Positions 20,573 through 32,335 of a stretch of 64,000 bases of DNA are shown piece after piece. Every line of letters begins with the position of its first letter. Position 1 is the first letter of the stretch. This stretch comes from Petunia secreta (lineage: Eukaryota; Streptophyta; Magnoliopsida; Solanales; Solanaceae). The notes below the pieces were generated by a model. The model saw only the letters and a list, made by a program, of their open reading frames with translations. It ran no database searches and was not told where the DNA came from. The translations under genes and the position numbers were made by a program. The stretch lies in contig JARKIP010000017.1 of assembly GCA_029990175.1 (NCBI GenBank), positions 34,025,001-34,089,000 of the forward strand, given 5' to 3'.

Positions 20573-23500
20573 TGTAATCACCTAATTTTGGCACAAAATA
20601 CAAAAAATTACGTAAAATAGTTGTGTTAAATATTATGTGAATTTGGCCTGATTTACCGTTTTATTTGGCTAGTTTAGTTAACTAATTAGGAGAAAAAATA
20701 TGAAAAAATAACCAAAAATTACTTGTCAATTGTTCAATAATGATTTTACATTTTGATTGTGATAATCTATGCATTTGTATAATTTAAGTGTTAGTTAATT
20801 AGTCTATTTGTCAATTGTGTGTGTTATATAATTTGTACTTTAGTAGTTTAAACTTGCAATTAGGGCTATTTGTGAAATCCAAAAAGAGAGTTAAAAGAGC
20901 CCAATATTCTAGCCCACCTCATTTGACCCGAAACCATCACAGCCGTGGGATTAATTTGATCTAACGGCTCAGGATCACCCATCCCTTTCAACCCTTTAAC
21001 CCTTACCCCTTTCCCTTTGGCTCATTTGACCAAAAACAGATCCCATGTTCCCAAACTTCTCTCCCACCCCGAAATCACCACACCACCAGTCACCACCCCT
21101 TTCCGCCGTGAACAGCCGTCCTCCGCCGCCGGAAATCGTAGAAAAATATATCCCCAGAACCGCCTCGAACTCCTCTGTCCCGATCTGGCTTTGAATCATC
21201 CGAAATTCCAAGAAATCATTGTAAATCAGGAGTTTGACAGCCACGGCATAAACTTTTCCGGCGATTTTCTTTCGTTTTCCGGTGAGTCTTTTCTTTTCTT
21301 TTCTCCTCCACCCCCTTTACCCTCGCATCTCCATTTTCCCAAACCCCATCCCCGTTTTTCCCCGTTTCCCTTTCCCGTTTACTGCTCGTTGTTTCTTTTC
21401 TTTCTTCTTCTTCTTCTTCTCATTTTCTCGTTCGTTTTTATTTATGGGAGTTTCGGATGGTGAGGATGATATTGGAAGGGGGCTGTTCGAACTAGGGGAG
21501 GCTGAATGGTGTTGGATCAGTGGCAATGGGGGTGTATTTGTTTCGTCTCGATGACGATGATGCTTGGTACTATTTCAATAGCGATGGTGAGGGAGTTGAT
21601 GCCGCGATGGTGAGGTTTTTTTTTACTTGACGAGGCTGTTTGTGGTGTTTGGTGTCGAGGCTATGTGAGGACGATGTTGATGAATCTGTGAGACAAAGCA
21701 GCGAGGCTGTGATTGGAGGGTGATATGGGTCGATGTCACAGCAGCTAGACGATGACTCCAATGATAGCGAGGCTGATTCGAGTCGAGGCAGTAGGAAGGT
21801 GGCTATGGGCTGTGATGGTGGCTGATTAGAGCAGTGGCTCGGCGAGGCAGTGTTTGGCTATCCGTAGCGCGAGATGATCAAACCGTAACCTCTCTGTCCT
21901 TATTTTCCTTTCGCAATTTCAGTTTGTATAGTTGTTAGTTAGAAGTTTCTTGTATTGAAATCCTATAGAACATCACTTGAGCCTATGAGAATTTCGTTAG
22001 TGGTTTTGCTTTCCCTGATTCAAGCATGGAAATATATGTATGTTGTTCATCAATAATTGTTGCGTAGACTTATCATTGTCTCATTTTTGAAGTTGTTTTG
22101 AAACTGGATGTTTTGTTCTAGTATGAAAATGAGCATGTTTGGATATTCTTAGCTCTTGAAAGTCTCTTCTGAGGTTCTTGTGTATTTCAGCAGGTACCAG
22201 GGAATCATGGAGTATTCCAAATGAGTTGTTTGTTATAGTTCATGTCTAAAATTCACTTTGAACATGACTTTGACATGAAATAAATCTGTTGAGTGAGTTT
22301 AGAAGAACCTGGGAATAGTGTTAAAGAGTTTAGTTGTTTTAAGAAATGCATATCTTAGTTTGTTATTGTGTTTGTTAGGCATTATTTTGGTTCTAACTAG
22401 TGTTGTTTGGGTATTGTCTGGTCATATTCGGGTATCCATTTTAGGATCAACCATTAGTTAATCTATTTGAGTTGTTAGGATGGGAGTTGAGTTTAAGTAC
22501 TTAATAAATAGTTTGTCTAAAATTCAAAATCTGAAAATTGGATACATAAAGAAGGGGAAAAGGTAGAAAGGTAAAAAGTAAAGAGATAGGGATTTTTAGA
22601 GTCAAATGGTGGGACAAAATGAAAGCCAAAATGGTATGCTTCAGCCTTTTCTTTTTGGGTTGTTGAAAAACATAGCATGAAAGAGGGGAAACTTTATCCA
22701 CTTTTATCATGTGCTCTCTTTTACCTTTCTGGAAAAAAGCAAATTGGTCATGTGACTTTTGTCCTTTGACTTACCTATTCATTAAATGTAAGGCATGCTT
22801 CCTTTGTCTTGTAGGGGCATTTAATATTTTTGGGGTTTGGGAAAGGGAAAGCTAGCTGAGATTTCAGCTATAAGAAGACACACACAGACAACATCTTATA
22901 CACACACAAATCTGGGCTGAAACACTTTTCACTCACACACTAAAGAAAATTCAGATCTGGAAACACTCTTTCTCCTCTAAAAGAGAGCAATATTTTTCAG
23001 ATATGAAAGGTTTGAAAAGAAAGTAAAAAAATAGAGTCTTGAGTGTAAAAAGAAGAAGAGTCTTCTGGAGTTTTATTTTAAGTTTAAGGTTTAAAGTGAA
23101 GTGTGAAAAGAGTTGTTCTTAAGTTGGTGTTGCTGCTGTTGCCGGTGTACCATTTGCTAGTTTGGAATTGTGGGCTTAAATTTGTATCTTCATGGCATTG
23201 CTTGGAAAATCCTCCTAGTAGGTAAACTTTCCAACTTTTGTATGAATATTTTGCTGTGGAATGGTATAGAAGCAACGCTTTAAAGGCTTAAAAGAAACTC
23301 TTGTTTATTTATGTTTTCTCTTATGAATGTGCCTATTATGTTAAAGACCAAAATGAGAAAGGGTTGAATTTTTTGTGCTAAATAGTTATCACGTTTTAAA
23401 TATTATGCTAAATGGTTGTGGTAAGTGGATCAAGATTTGGATTAGTCTTTCACTATTTTGTTTTAAAACCAGCCATGATCAAGAAGTAAAATTAGATCTA

Positions 23501-24384
23501 AAACATGAAGTACTTTTTTTTTTTGGCAAGAAGAAAAGAATTAGGCAAAAAATGGGATTTGAATGATTAACTGCTCAAATTTTATAAAACATATCTAAAT
23601 AAGTTGTCTTTCATGCGAGAATGATGCAGTAGTTTCGCTTAAATAGTATTGAACTTATGTACTTGGTTTAACTTGCAAATTCAAGTAATAAAAATTAGGC
23701 AACACTTAGGCTCGTATGTTAAAGGGAAACCTTTAAGTGAATAATGAAGCTCACTACTTTAGGACAAGAATTTGGCAGTGAGTTATAATTAAGAATTGAG
23801 ATAAATTTGCTCTAGTATTGACACTAATGACACAGATATACTCGATTAAGCAATTTCAAGTAGGTCGAAACAAGTTTAAAATAATAGCCATTTGTTCATT
23901 TGAAACTCACTTTTAAGTCGAAAGATTTCGAACGGGTGAAGTGCCTGCACGATTTAATCGATTTAAGTCGGAAGATTTCGAACGGGTAAAGCGCATGCGC
24001 GATCATATCTCGATTTGAGTTCCCATTTGGACGGACAAAAAAATAATAATAAATTGAAGCGTAACAAATAAAGGCAAAATATAACAAAACAATTTCAAAG
24101 AGTCGAAATGCGTCAAAAAAGCAACTATGCTTGGCACAGGACTCGAGGGTGCCTAACACCTTCCCGAGAGTCAACCGAGATCCTTATCCAGAACTCTGAC
24201 GCAGACCATTTACGAGTCATAGGTGTTCTAGGTACACCGTTTTGGTGACTTGGCACACCTTTAACTTGTCAAGTGGCGACTCCGAAAATCTCTTAAAATA
24301 TTAGTGTACCTATCAACACCAGTCACAGAGCCTTTTAAAACATAAGTAGTATTTTTCTTTTTGAGTTGAAAAAGGGTCGTGACA
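20573..24384 (+). repeat. 3' LTR of the 15.3-kb element
   Basis: TGTAATCACC...GGGTCGTGACA, 3812 bp, almost identical to 9091-12903. It has a shorter CTT microsatellite and keeps the TGACA terminus missing from the 5' copy. The CTTAT target duplication follows at 24385-24389. Confidence 0.93.
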
Positions 24385-27050
24385 CTTATCTAACTCAAGC
24401 TTGGCAGCAGCTTCACGAGCTTGCTCCAACTCGAGGTTGGACTTGGCTAGCTGAGATTGCAATTCAGAAATTCGGGCCAAATACTTTTCTTGTTGGCAAT
24501 TCCAAGCGCTTGCTACATGCTGAACTTTTTCAGTCCTCTCATTTTCAAGTTGGACAGTCCTTAAGGAGGGGAGGAAACTTTGAGCAAAGGTTGTCAAAGG
24601 GTTAGGAGCAGAAATGCTTGAGTAAAAAGAAAATGAAACTTGTGGAAACCTACCCGAAGCGCAGTAGCTGCAGAAGCAGCAATTAACTTCGTCGGGGGTA
24701 ACTTCTTGAGAACGCTCTCCTCCGTTGGACTTAACAATAGTCCGAGGCTCAAAATGTCATTGCGGGAGCACTCTAAGAGATTTGACTGAGCCAAGACTTC
24801 CAACCTCCTCAAAGCCCTCTCCTAAGCTGAAGCTTTGAGAGGCTCGGAGTGAGCTCGAGCTGCGCTCGTAGCCGTCCCTTTCTCGGCGGTGTCAGGGATT
24901 TCAACTTCACCCACTTTGGCTTTGCCTTTGGCCTTGGTGGTAGCCTGATCGGGCTCTTCAAGGTCTACCACCTCGGTCTCCCTAGGCGCCGTAGGTGCTT
25001 CATCATCGAGCTCATCAATCATGCCTCGATGCCAGTCGGGAACAACTTTGGGCCTAGAAATAGTCGTCACCTCGACTCGAGGGCGGACCGTTCTGGAAGA
25101 TTTCTTCAAAGTCACTTTTTTCCTCTTTGGATGTGTAGAAAAATGAGGGAATAGGTTATGGACAAAAGTAGAAGAAAAAGTTGAGATACAGCGGATCGAC
25201 CGACGAAAATGTCATCATCACCTTTTGAAGTCCCTTAGCCCGAGCCTTTGGAAACTTTGGCTTTGGCAATGGTCTTGGCCAAGCTCGCCATCACATTGAC
25301 ACCTTCCTCGGCATCGATTTCTTCTCTTTCTTATTTCTTTTCTTCTTCTCTTTCTCCTCGCCTTTTACTTCCTTCGGCTTACGCTGCCTTGTTTGGGAAA
25401 CTGCAAGGGAAAGAGAGAAAAATCACAAGAAGAATACCTCGGGTAAACTTCAAAAGAGCTATAATGTGACAAATAACTCACCGTGCTTCTTACAAGCCCA
25501 ATTGATGTCTTCCTCAGCAGCCATAAGCATCCAAGTCCTGTTGAGACGGGTCTGAACATTCGTCAATGCCTTCACCCAATTAAGCAAGTCAGCTAGAGGA
25601 TTGACTGGGACTTTGTTAGCTGCAAGAGAGGAATGAAACAATGAATAGCTAAATAACCGAAGGCATTAGAGGAAGAAATTGGTACGACGAAGGCGGAACA
25701 CTTACGTTGTTATTCCAAAGCTCGGAGAACCTAGGTGCGGCAGATAGCAAATCAGTGGGCAAGAGAACATAACGTTCACACCAGCCTCGATCACCGTAGT
25801 CCTCGTTCTTGGTAAGTATTGAGTACTTACCCCGGTTTTTTAGAGATACAATCCCACCTTTGTGGAAGTATGTGTAATAAAGGACAATCATGTGCTGGAA
25901 AGTAAAAAAAGTAACCCAGCCTCTCGACTTAAGAAATCGAGGCATTGAAAAATCCTCCTAACCTAGGGGCCTAGTTAGGCCAAACACATATTGTATGTTC
26001 GATAGAAGGTATCAATTACTTGGTGAACATGAAGGGTAAATCCTATTGCGAATGGATAGGTATAAATAAAATAATGTCCAACCACGTGGTCTAAGCTGCT
26101 ACTATTCGGGGCTGGGATACCAACTTGGACCTCGAGGCCCCAATTGCAATCTTCTCAAACCAAAGCTATGTGAGCTTGCTTAATTAGGCTTGGTGTTGTT
26201 TGAACCGACACATTTATCTAGTTCTCGTTGGGTATCCGGCTGGTCTTGCAACTTGATGTCTTTATCCGTGTTGAAGTTTGAAGGAATGATCTGGTGAGGT
26301 TCGAGCTCTTGGTCAATTGGAATTTTCTTTCTTTCTTTGACTTTAAGGGTCCGACCTTAGTGCAAGCCTCATTTTCGCCTGCTGCCCCGGTGCCAGCATC
26401 TTGGCTACCTATCTCCTCGACGTCAACAACGTTATCGTCGTTACCATCATCAACATCGTCATCATCGCCATCATCATCATCCACTTCTTCTAGTTTGTCG
26501 CGACCAGCGGTGGATTTGCGCTGACTTAAGCCACCCATTAGGGATGTCACCTCGCCGTCATGCTCTGTCGACATAATAATGTTCAAAGGTTGAGGAACGT
26601 TAACCAGCTCGCCGCCGACAATAATAGTGGCAGCGTCGGGAATCTGCTCCTCAGAAGGACCGCTAGAATTTTGAGCAGAGTTTGTAGCAGACATTTTTTT
26701 AATCAGAATAGTGTTTGTGAATTTCTCGTTTTGAAGAAGCATTTGAAGGAAAGAAGACAAAATTGCTCGTTGCTTGGAGAAAATTCTATAATTGCTTAAT
26801 AATCAAGTGGAGAAGATGGTGATCAAGTGGGATACGTCTAGGAAGAAAATTCATCATTACTATAGCGTTGGAAAGGGAAATTGAAAAAGCGTGGCCGTTC
26901 AACGGTCACCACGTGTGACGGGATGGAAGTCAAAGTGATGGACTCATTTTTGACATCCTTGGCATATATCTCGCCACGTCAATCTCCCGCTTAATTTCAT
27001 TCCACTCCTCGGAAACTCTGGCACTTGCCGGATGAGTAGGGGGCTATCTA
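24385..27050 (+). mobile_element. Grande/Tat-like Ty3/gypsy element, right internal fragment
   Basis: Internal 3' region of the older element, between the nested insertion and the LTR at 27051. It ends in GAGTAGGGGGCTATCTA directly before that LTR, a purine-rich tract that sets the plus orientation. The recognisable coding content is antisense (24390-26694). That arrangement, antisense ORFs between pol and 3' LTR, is known from the Grande group of Tat elements. No pol was found. Confidence 0.65.
24390..26694 (-). pseudogene. Antisense ORF of the Grande-like element, N-terminal and middle parts
   Basis: Minus-strand pieces in order: 26694-26218 (MSATNSAQNSSGPSEEQIPD, then a long Asp-rich run); 25945-25649 (RFLKSRGWVTFFTFQHMIVL, GDRGWCERYVLLPTDLLSA and RFSELWNNN); 25641-25459 (NWVKALTNVQTRLNRTW); 25115-24822 (a charged linker); 24812-24594; 24597-24390 (a coiled coil with SQLAKSNLELEQAREAAAKL). 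It continues at 9085 after the nested element. Gaps between pieces carry intron-like borders but also frame changes, so I cannot say whether it was a spliced gene. It resembles the unnamed proteins encoded antisense in plant Tat elements. Function unknown. The nested insertion disrupts it. Confidence 0.6.
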
Positions 27051-27623
27051 TGTTGAGCAAAAAATGATTAGCTTACGTGGCGCCTTGTGCACATAATTTA
27101 GAACACGTTAGAAGAAAATTCACAGAGTTATGCACGAGGCAAACAATATGGCCACCGAGGTAAAAGACCGAAGTCAAAGTTCTTGACATACCTCGGTGAT
27201 AATTGCCTTGTTGAACCAATAGGCTCGTATCTCCGAGGCAGAAAATCTCAGCCTCAGTGGGGCTCTCCTATTTTAGCGGAGTGGGCACCCCATGATCTTC
27301 ACCCACTAACTTAATTTCTAATGGGATAAAACGTGGGCAAAGCCACGATCAGAACATGGGAAAAGTGGCCGATCTTCTCCAATTCGACGATCTATAAATG
27401 ACATTTCATTTTACATTGTAAACTGCTAGAAATTACTTACTGAAAATCTACCAAATTATATACTCAAAGTCTCAAATAGTTGATATTATAATTTTACGTT
27501 CTTGCTCTTATCACTCAGTTATTTGTTTTGATTCATTATTTTTAGGCAATTTTGATACTAGGCTTTGCTTGGAAACCAGTCATAAATTCGATTTGTTGTC
27601 CTAATCCAATTTAGTCCAATACA
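27051..27623 (+). repeat. LTR of the Grande-like element
   Basis: Starts TGTTGAGC after a purine tract and ends CCAATACA. After AAT comes TGGCGCCGTCTGTAGGGA, which fits a primer-binding site. A TATA-like CTATAAAT lies at 27392-27399. Having a PPT upstream and a PBS downstream means internal sequence adjoined it on both sides. Confidence 0.75.
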
Positions 27624-27626
27624 AAT

Positions 27627-27644
27627 TGGCGCCGTCTGTAGGGA
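27627..27644 (+). other. Primer-binding site after the Grande-like LTR
   Basis: TGGCGCCGTCTGTAGGGA begins with TGG, the complement of a tRNA CCA end, three bases past the LTR's terminal CA. The tRNA species was not determined. Confidence 0.65.
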
Positions 27645-28191
27645 TTCAAGCAATAACGTCTTGTTCCAAAGTTGAAGAGAGAAGACAAGTAAGTCTGTTT
27701 TGGGTTTATTTTGTGAGGTTGTCAATATTTTACCCCAAACTTTTATTTATTACACTAGCTTTTTTGCGGGAGATTTGCACAAATAGGACAATTTAAGAGC
27801 ATTGGTTATATTATATACCCATTTAAGGAATTTGTATAAATATTGCCTCAATATTTAAATTTTGAAAGGTGCGAATATACTTCAATACAAGGTTTGTCAG
27901 ACCGCTAAAAGTTGAAGCCGAATATTTACATATTAGCTAAAGTTCTATCATTCACAAATTTTATCGAATTGACATCACATATTTGTAAGTTTTAAAGATG
28001 GGCGTTTAGTTCAATCAACGACAATTTTTTTTTTTTTGAGATTTTTACACTAAAAGACAAGCAACACATGAAAATTATCAAAAACAGCTCCTATTTGCAA
28101 ATCTTACCCGAAATGTCACCTTTTTTATGAGATAGCAGCCAACCCCTAGTTTATACAAGTTTATACACGTGTATAAAATTGTATAAGTGTG
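27645..28191. other. Residual leader then unassigned AT-rich sequence
   Basis: Roughly 100 bp resembling a retrotransposon leader follows the PBS. The rest is AT-rich with no gene. It resumes at 38596 beyond the nested element. Confidence 0.45.
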
Positions 28192-28196
28192 TATAT
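28192..28196. other. Target-site duplication TATAT, left copy
   Basis: TATAT precedes TGTTGAACCCC here and follows GGTGTCAACA at 38591-38595. The site is itself AT-rich, so chance is not negligible, but its exact position at both LTR ends supports it. Confidence 0.8.
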
Positions 28197-28955
28197 TGTT
28201 GAACCCCAAAAATTACCCCAAAAAGGATAAATTCCGGAATATCGACAGGATGGACTAACTCTTTTGGAGTTTTTGGAGTCACCACCCAATTTAAGGAAAA
28301 CAAGGAACCAAATTAGCAAATGCGTGCAAAAAATCCATTTTTATAAAAGACGGTCTTTCTTTCCGAGATTCTAAAGGTAAGAGGTTTTATTAATTTCGGA
28401 AGAAGGTTTTTAAGGCACTTCCGAAATTCCGTAAAATACGGTTAATCCGACAGGTTTCCAAAATATTTGCAAAATATGCTTTTCTAGAAAATTTATCTAA
28501 AATAATTAATTGAAATAAAACTTGTTCATGAAAAATATTTTAATTTGCACGCATTTTGCTAATTTGCCCCAGTTTGCGATAAATTAAATAACGGCTTCAA
28601 AAATAAAAGGATAATGCACATAAAGTAAAGCAATATGCCAAGTAATCAAATATTATTGATAAATAAAGTATTTTACACATTTATTTACATAAATATCCAA
28701 GGAAAGTAATGCGAAGTTTAAAGATAAAACCCGGGAAATGATCAACTCGCGGGAGCCTTGGATTTTCTAAAATTCCTAAGTCTTATTTCTGAATGCTTGG
28801 GTCCGAATTCAATCCTAACGACTCCAATGCAACGGAAGTTAGCCAAAAAGCGTTCCCGAATTGCTCATGCCAAGATGTACCTCGCAATAAAATGGGAATT
28901 TAAACTAAATTAGTACGATAATAAAGTGTAATAATTAATAAAATAAAATAACAAC

Positions 28956-28986
<31 letters not shown>

Positions 28987-28994
28987 GAATATAC

Positions 28995-29026
<32 letters not shown>

Positions 29027-30652
29027 TAAAGGGGTTGTTTTTGTAAAATTTAGGCTCAGATTTGTATGGTGCGTCATGTAGAGGCTCGGGATTTGGTACG
29101 GTTGCAAACACGGAGCCCGGGCCGTGTTGCCATGCCAAAGCACCAAACCCACTACTCTATTCGACTTGCTTTGCATTAATTTCATACTTTCATCATCACC
29201 TTTTGCTTTAGGGACACGGGAACGGGACGGTTCAAGTGTAGTATCCGTTCGAAAATCCGTCAATTCATTGTCCGTCAATTCCTTGTGGATGCCTCAATAC
29301 GTATATATGTATTTTCATTGGCCAGCGCAGTATCGGTTCAATATCAGTCCATAAGTCTCAAATAAATTATTTTCATAGGCCTAATTAGCGTCCCAGCTAT
29401 TCGATTAGTGCTAAATCAGTCATAGCAAATACCAACGGGAACTGCAAAACTTCACAAAAGGGATTAGTGGGAGCATCGGGCCCCAGCCAATGGAATAAAC
29501 AAGGTCAAAGAGCAAAGCAACATAACAGATCAGATTCAAACAACAATGTCAAACGGAGTGAATCACAGCAAAGCCCAGTAAACTGTATCAACTCAGCACT
29601 CGAGACAAAATGGCAAAGCCCAGTGAAAACATTAAATCTAGCAAGTCAAAGACAGTACCAAGTCTCACATATACCAGTCAAGTCCTTCCGGTGGCAGCAC
29701 CACAGTAATCAACATGGTAACAACCTAAATCAAATAATAATCCAAAAACAAACAATCCTCCTTGATTCCAAATAACCAAACCCGGTAGATCTTGCAACGG
29801 GTCAAGCGGGATTCGCACAAAACAACCACAACAGTGACGACAACTGGAAACGGAGGAGCAACACCGGCTGAGTAGCGGCATCACTGCGACTCCGGTGAAA
29901 GCTTCATCACTCGAAATAGTATCGGAATAGTGAAAAAAAAAAAAGAACCACAAGCAGCAAACTTAAACTAAAATAAGTAGTATACTAAACAATAATGTAA
30001 CACGAAATCCTCTTCAAGTTTTGATGTTTCTTGATAACACTAACAGACATCTTGCGTACAAAGCAAAACCAGAGAGAGAGAACAATGAGAGAGGCAAAAA
30101 AGGGGCTAAAAAAAATGAAGGGGAAATAGGGTTTATATAGAAAGGGGTTAAGGTGTAGTGTGGGATGAATGGGTCTGATTTTGGGTTTGTGTGTGCGAGT
30201 TGTTTTGTGTGTATGTGGGTGTCGGGTTTTGAGGCTTGGGGTGTGTGGATGAGGAAGATGAGAGGGGTTCCATTTTTGGTGTCTTAATGTGGAGGAGATG
30301 ATGAGGGATTGTGGAGAGGAGATCAAGTGTGTGGATGGGGGGCGCGGCTGATATATAAAAAATGTGTGTAGGGTTTTTTTTTTGATAAGGGAAGATGGTG
30401 AATAATGGGTTGGGGTTTTTTTTTGTTATATGGGCTTTGCGGAAATGATTTTAAATTATAATTTAAGAATAGATTTAGCCCTTTATTAAATTAAACAAAT
30501 AATTATATAGCACGCTGCAAATGAAGGGACGACTTGCGATTTTGGTCATTTCCCTTTAAAATTAGCTATTTATTTGCAATCTTTAAAATTAAACTTAATT
30601 TTAAAATTATTATACTTTTAATTAAAATCCGGGACAAAAATGGGTGTCAACA
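28197..30652 (-). repeat. 3' LTR of the 10.4-kb element
   Basis: Matches 36145-38590 along its length. It contains a long (ATT)n/(TTA)n tract near 28945-29030 and a TATA box at 30128-30139. Open frames here (for example 28910-29278 and 29985-30326 on the minus strand) recur in the other LTR, lack domains and are not called as genes. Confidence 0.92.
28945..29032. repeat. (TAA/ATA)n microsatellite in the 3' LTR
   Basis: Two blocks of ATA repeats interrupted by ATAGAATATACA. The matching tract in the other LTR (36898-36955) is shorter, so repeat number changed after insertion. Confidence 0.85.
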
Positions 30653-30665
30653 GCTGCCCCTCTTT
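30653..30665 (-). other. Polypurine tract of the 10.4-kb element
   Basis: The minus strand reads AAAGAGGGGCAGC immediately before the LTR start TGTTGACACC. It is identical to the tract at 20560-20572. Confidence 0.85.
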
Positions 30666-30783
30666 ACCCGAAAAGGATGAAAGAGTTTTCAGGGTAAAGA
30701 AAGTTGATGTGAAAACCAATTTTGTCACGGTAAAGCCAAGACTCTGATTCCTAGGATCAAGATGCGAGGCTTATGGACATGGC

Positions 30784-30848
30784 CGAACTTCGGTTTCCGA
30801 GTTGCCTGCATATCTCGGGCTGAAAGTGAATCAGGCCATATGTAGTTC
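30784..30848 (-). other. Conserved Tat hairpin motif, copy 4
   Basis: Minus-strand arms CTACATAT and ATATGCAG pair at seven of eight positions around GGCCTGATTCACTTTC. A small TCGGAAACCGA hairpin and TTCGGCCATG follow. It lies about 120 bp from the PPT, a position like copy 2 in the other element. Confidence 0.55.
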
Positions 30849-31329
30849 GACGCGATTTGAAAATCAAAGACGAGATAGTAACGACTACTCAAGCACGGGA
30901 AAAAAGGCTTGTAATCACCCAAATTATGAAAATGTGGTCGACGACACACCCATAAAGAGGGGTTTACACGGACATAGCTTCCACTGCACCTCGATAACCG
31001 ATCCATCTTGTCTTTAATCTCAAATCTCAGACTCAGGGTTAACAAGAGACTTACCTCTAGGGTGGATGACTTATGCGGGTGCGATTCTTCAGGTTTTCAT
31101 TGACGAGTCTAGCTCATATCAACGATTGCCCGGTTTATTGCTAAGAAAAGCTCCATGCTCTCTGGTGTTGCTAAAATCCTGCAATAATCTCAACAAGCGG
31201 TAAGCGTGCAACTGCTAATAAACTATAATAATTGGAATAAGAAATAGATAAAGTGATAAAATTGTAAATACGGGTTGCGGTATCATCGATAAGTTCTTCC
31301 TTCGATCAACTGACAAAGTACTCCGCCCG

Positions 31330-32335
31330 GAGAACCTCTAGGTTGATCCTTATTGGTAGGATCAATAACAAAAGCGCCTTCAATTGTCTATGATAGGCTT
31401 CAAAATAAGGCCTCCAATTGCTTATGGTAGGCTTCAATGATAATGAAGTCTTCGCTTGCTCACGATAGACTTGATAATAAGACCCCCGATTGCTTACGGT
31501 AGGATCAATAACAAAAGAGCCTTCAATTGCTTATGATAGGCTTCAAAATAAGGCCTCCAATTGCTTATGGTAGGCTTCAATGCTAATGAAGTCTTCGCTT
31601 GCTCACGATAGACTTGATAATAAGATTCCCCGATTGCTTACGGTAGGATCAATGATAAAAGAGCCTTCAATTGCTTATGATAGGCTTCAAAATAAGGCCT
31701 CCAATTGCTTATGGTAGGCTTCAATGCTAATGAAGTCTTCGCTTGCTCACGATAGACTTGATAATAAGATCCCCCGATTGCTTACGGTAGGATCAATGAT
31801 AAAAGAGCCTTCAATTGCTTATGATAGGCTTCAAAATAAGGCCTCCAATTGCTTATGGTAGGCTTCAATGCTAATGAAGTCTTCGCTTGCTCACGATAGA
31901 CTTGATAATAAGATCCCCCGATTGCTTACGATAGGATCAATGATAAAAGAGCCTTCAATTGCTTATAATAGGCTTCAAAATAAGGCCTCCAATTGCTTAT
32001 GGTAGGCTTCAATGCTAATGAAGTCTTCGCTTGCTCACGATAGACTTGATAATAAGATTCCCCGATTGCTTACGGTAGGATCAATGATAAAAGAGCCTTC
32101 AATTGCTTATGATAGGCTTCAAAATAAGGCCTCCAATTGCTTATGGTAGACTTGATAATAAGATCCCCCGATTGCTTACGGTAGGATCAATGATAAAAGA
32201 GCCTTCAATTACTTATGATAGGCTTCAAAATAAGGCCTCCAATTGCTTATGGTAGGCTTCAATGCTAATGAAGTCTTCGCTTGCTCACGATAGACTTGAT
32301 AATAAGATCCCCTGATTGCTTACGGTAGGCATGAC
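31330..32335 (-). repeat. 144-bp higher-order tandem array built from about 36-bp monomers
   Basis: The marker GAAGTCTTCGCTTGCTCACG recurs at 31445, 31588, 31732, 31876 and 32020 (spacing 143-144) and again at 32270. Each 144-bp unit holds four diverged monomers with cores CAATTGCTTATGATAGGC, CCAATTGCTTATGGTAGG, CGCTTGCTCACGATAGAC and CGATTGCTTACGGTAGGA. One unit before the last is shortened to about 106 bp. The array lies toward the element's 3' end. Confidence 0.9.

Larger units (their letters stand above)
9091..24384 (+). mobile_element. Non-autonomous Tat/Ogre-like retrotransposon, gag only, 15.3 kb
   Basis: The element has a 3.8-kb LTR at each end, starting TGTAATCACC. The 3' copy ends GTGACA, and perfect CTTAT duplications flank the whole. 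The internal region (12904-20572) carries a primer-binding-site remnant, a repeat-rich leader, a Tat-type gag remnant with one stop and no capsid core, and no protease, reverse transcriptase, RNase H or integrase. Several tandem arrays, two copies of a conserved hairpin and the polypurine tract AAAGAGGGGCAGC follow. By eye the LTRs differ by about seven substitutions plus a CTT microsatellite indel over 3.8 kb, so insertion is recent. It must have moved using a helper's proteins. It fits the class of large terminal-repeat elements retaining only gag. Confidence 0.92.

Noticed and set aside
26294..26524. Plus-strand Ser-rich frame
   Set aside because: It is a shadow of the Asp-rich antisense ORF on the minus strand.
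28910..29278. 122-codon frame with poly-Leu tail (also 36857-37204)
   Set aside because: Present in both LTRs of the 10.4-kb element, and the Leu run is a translated microsatellite.
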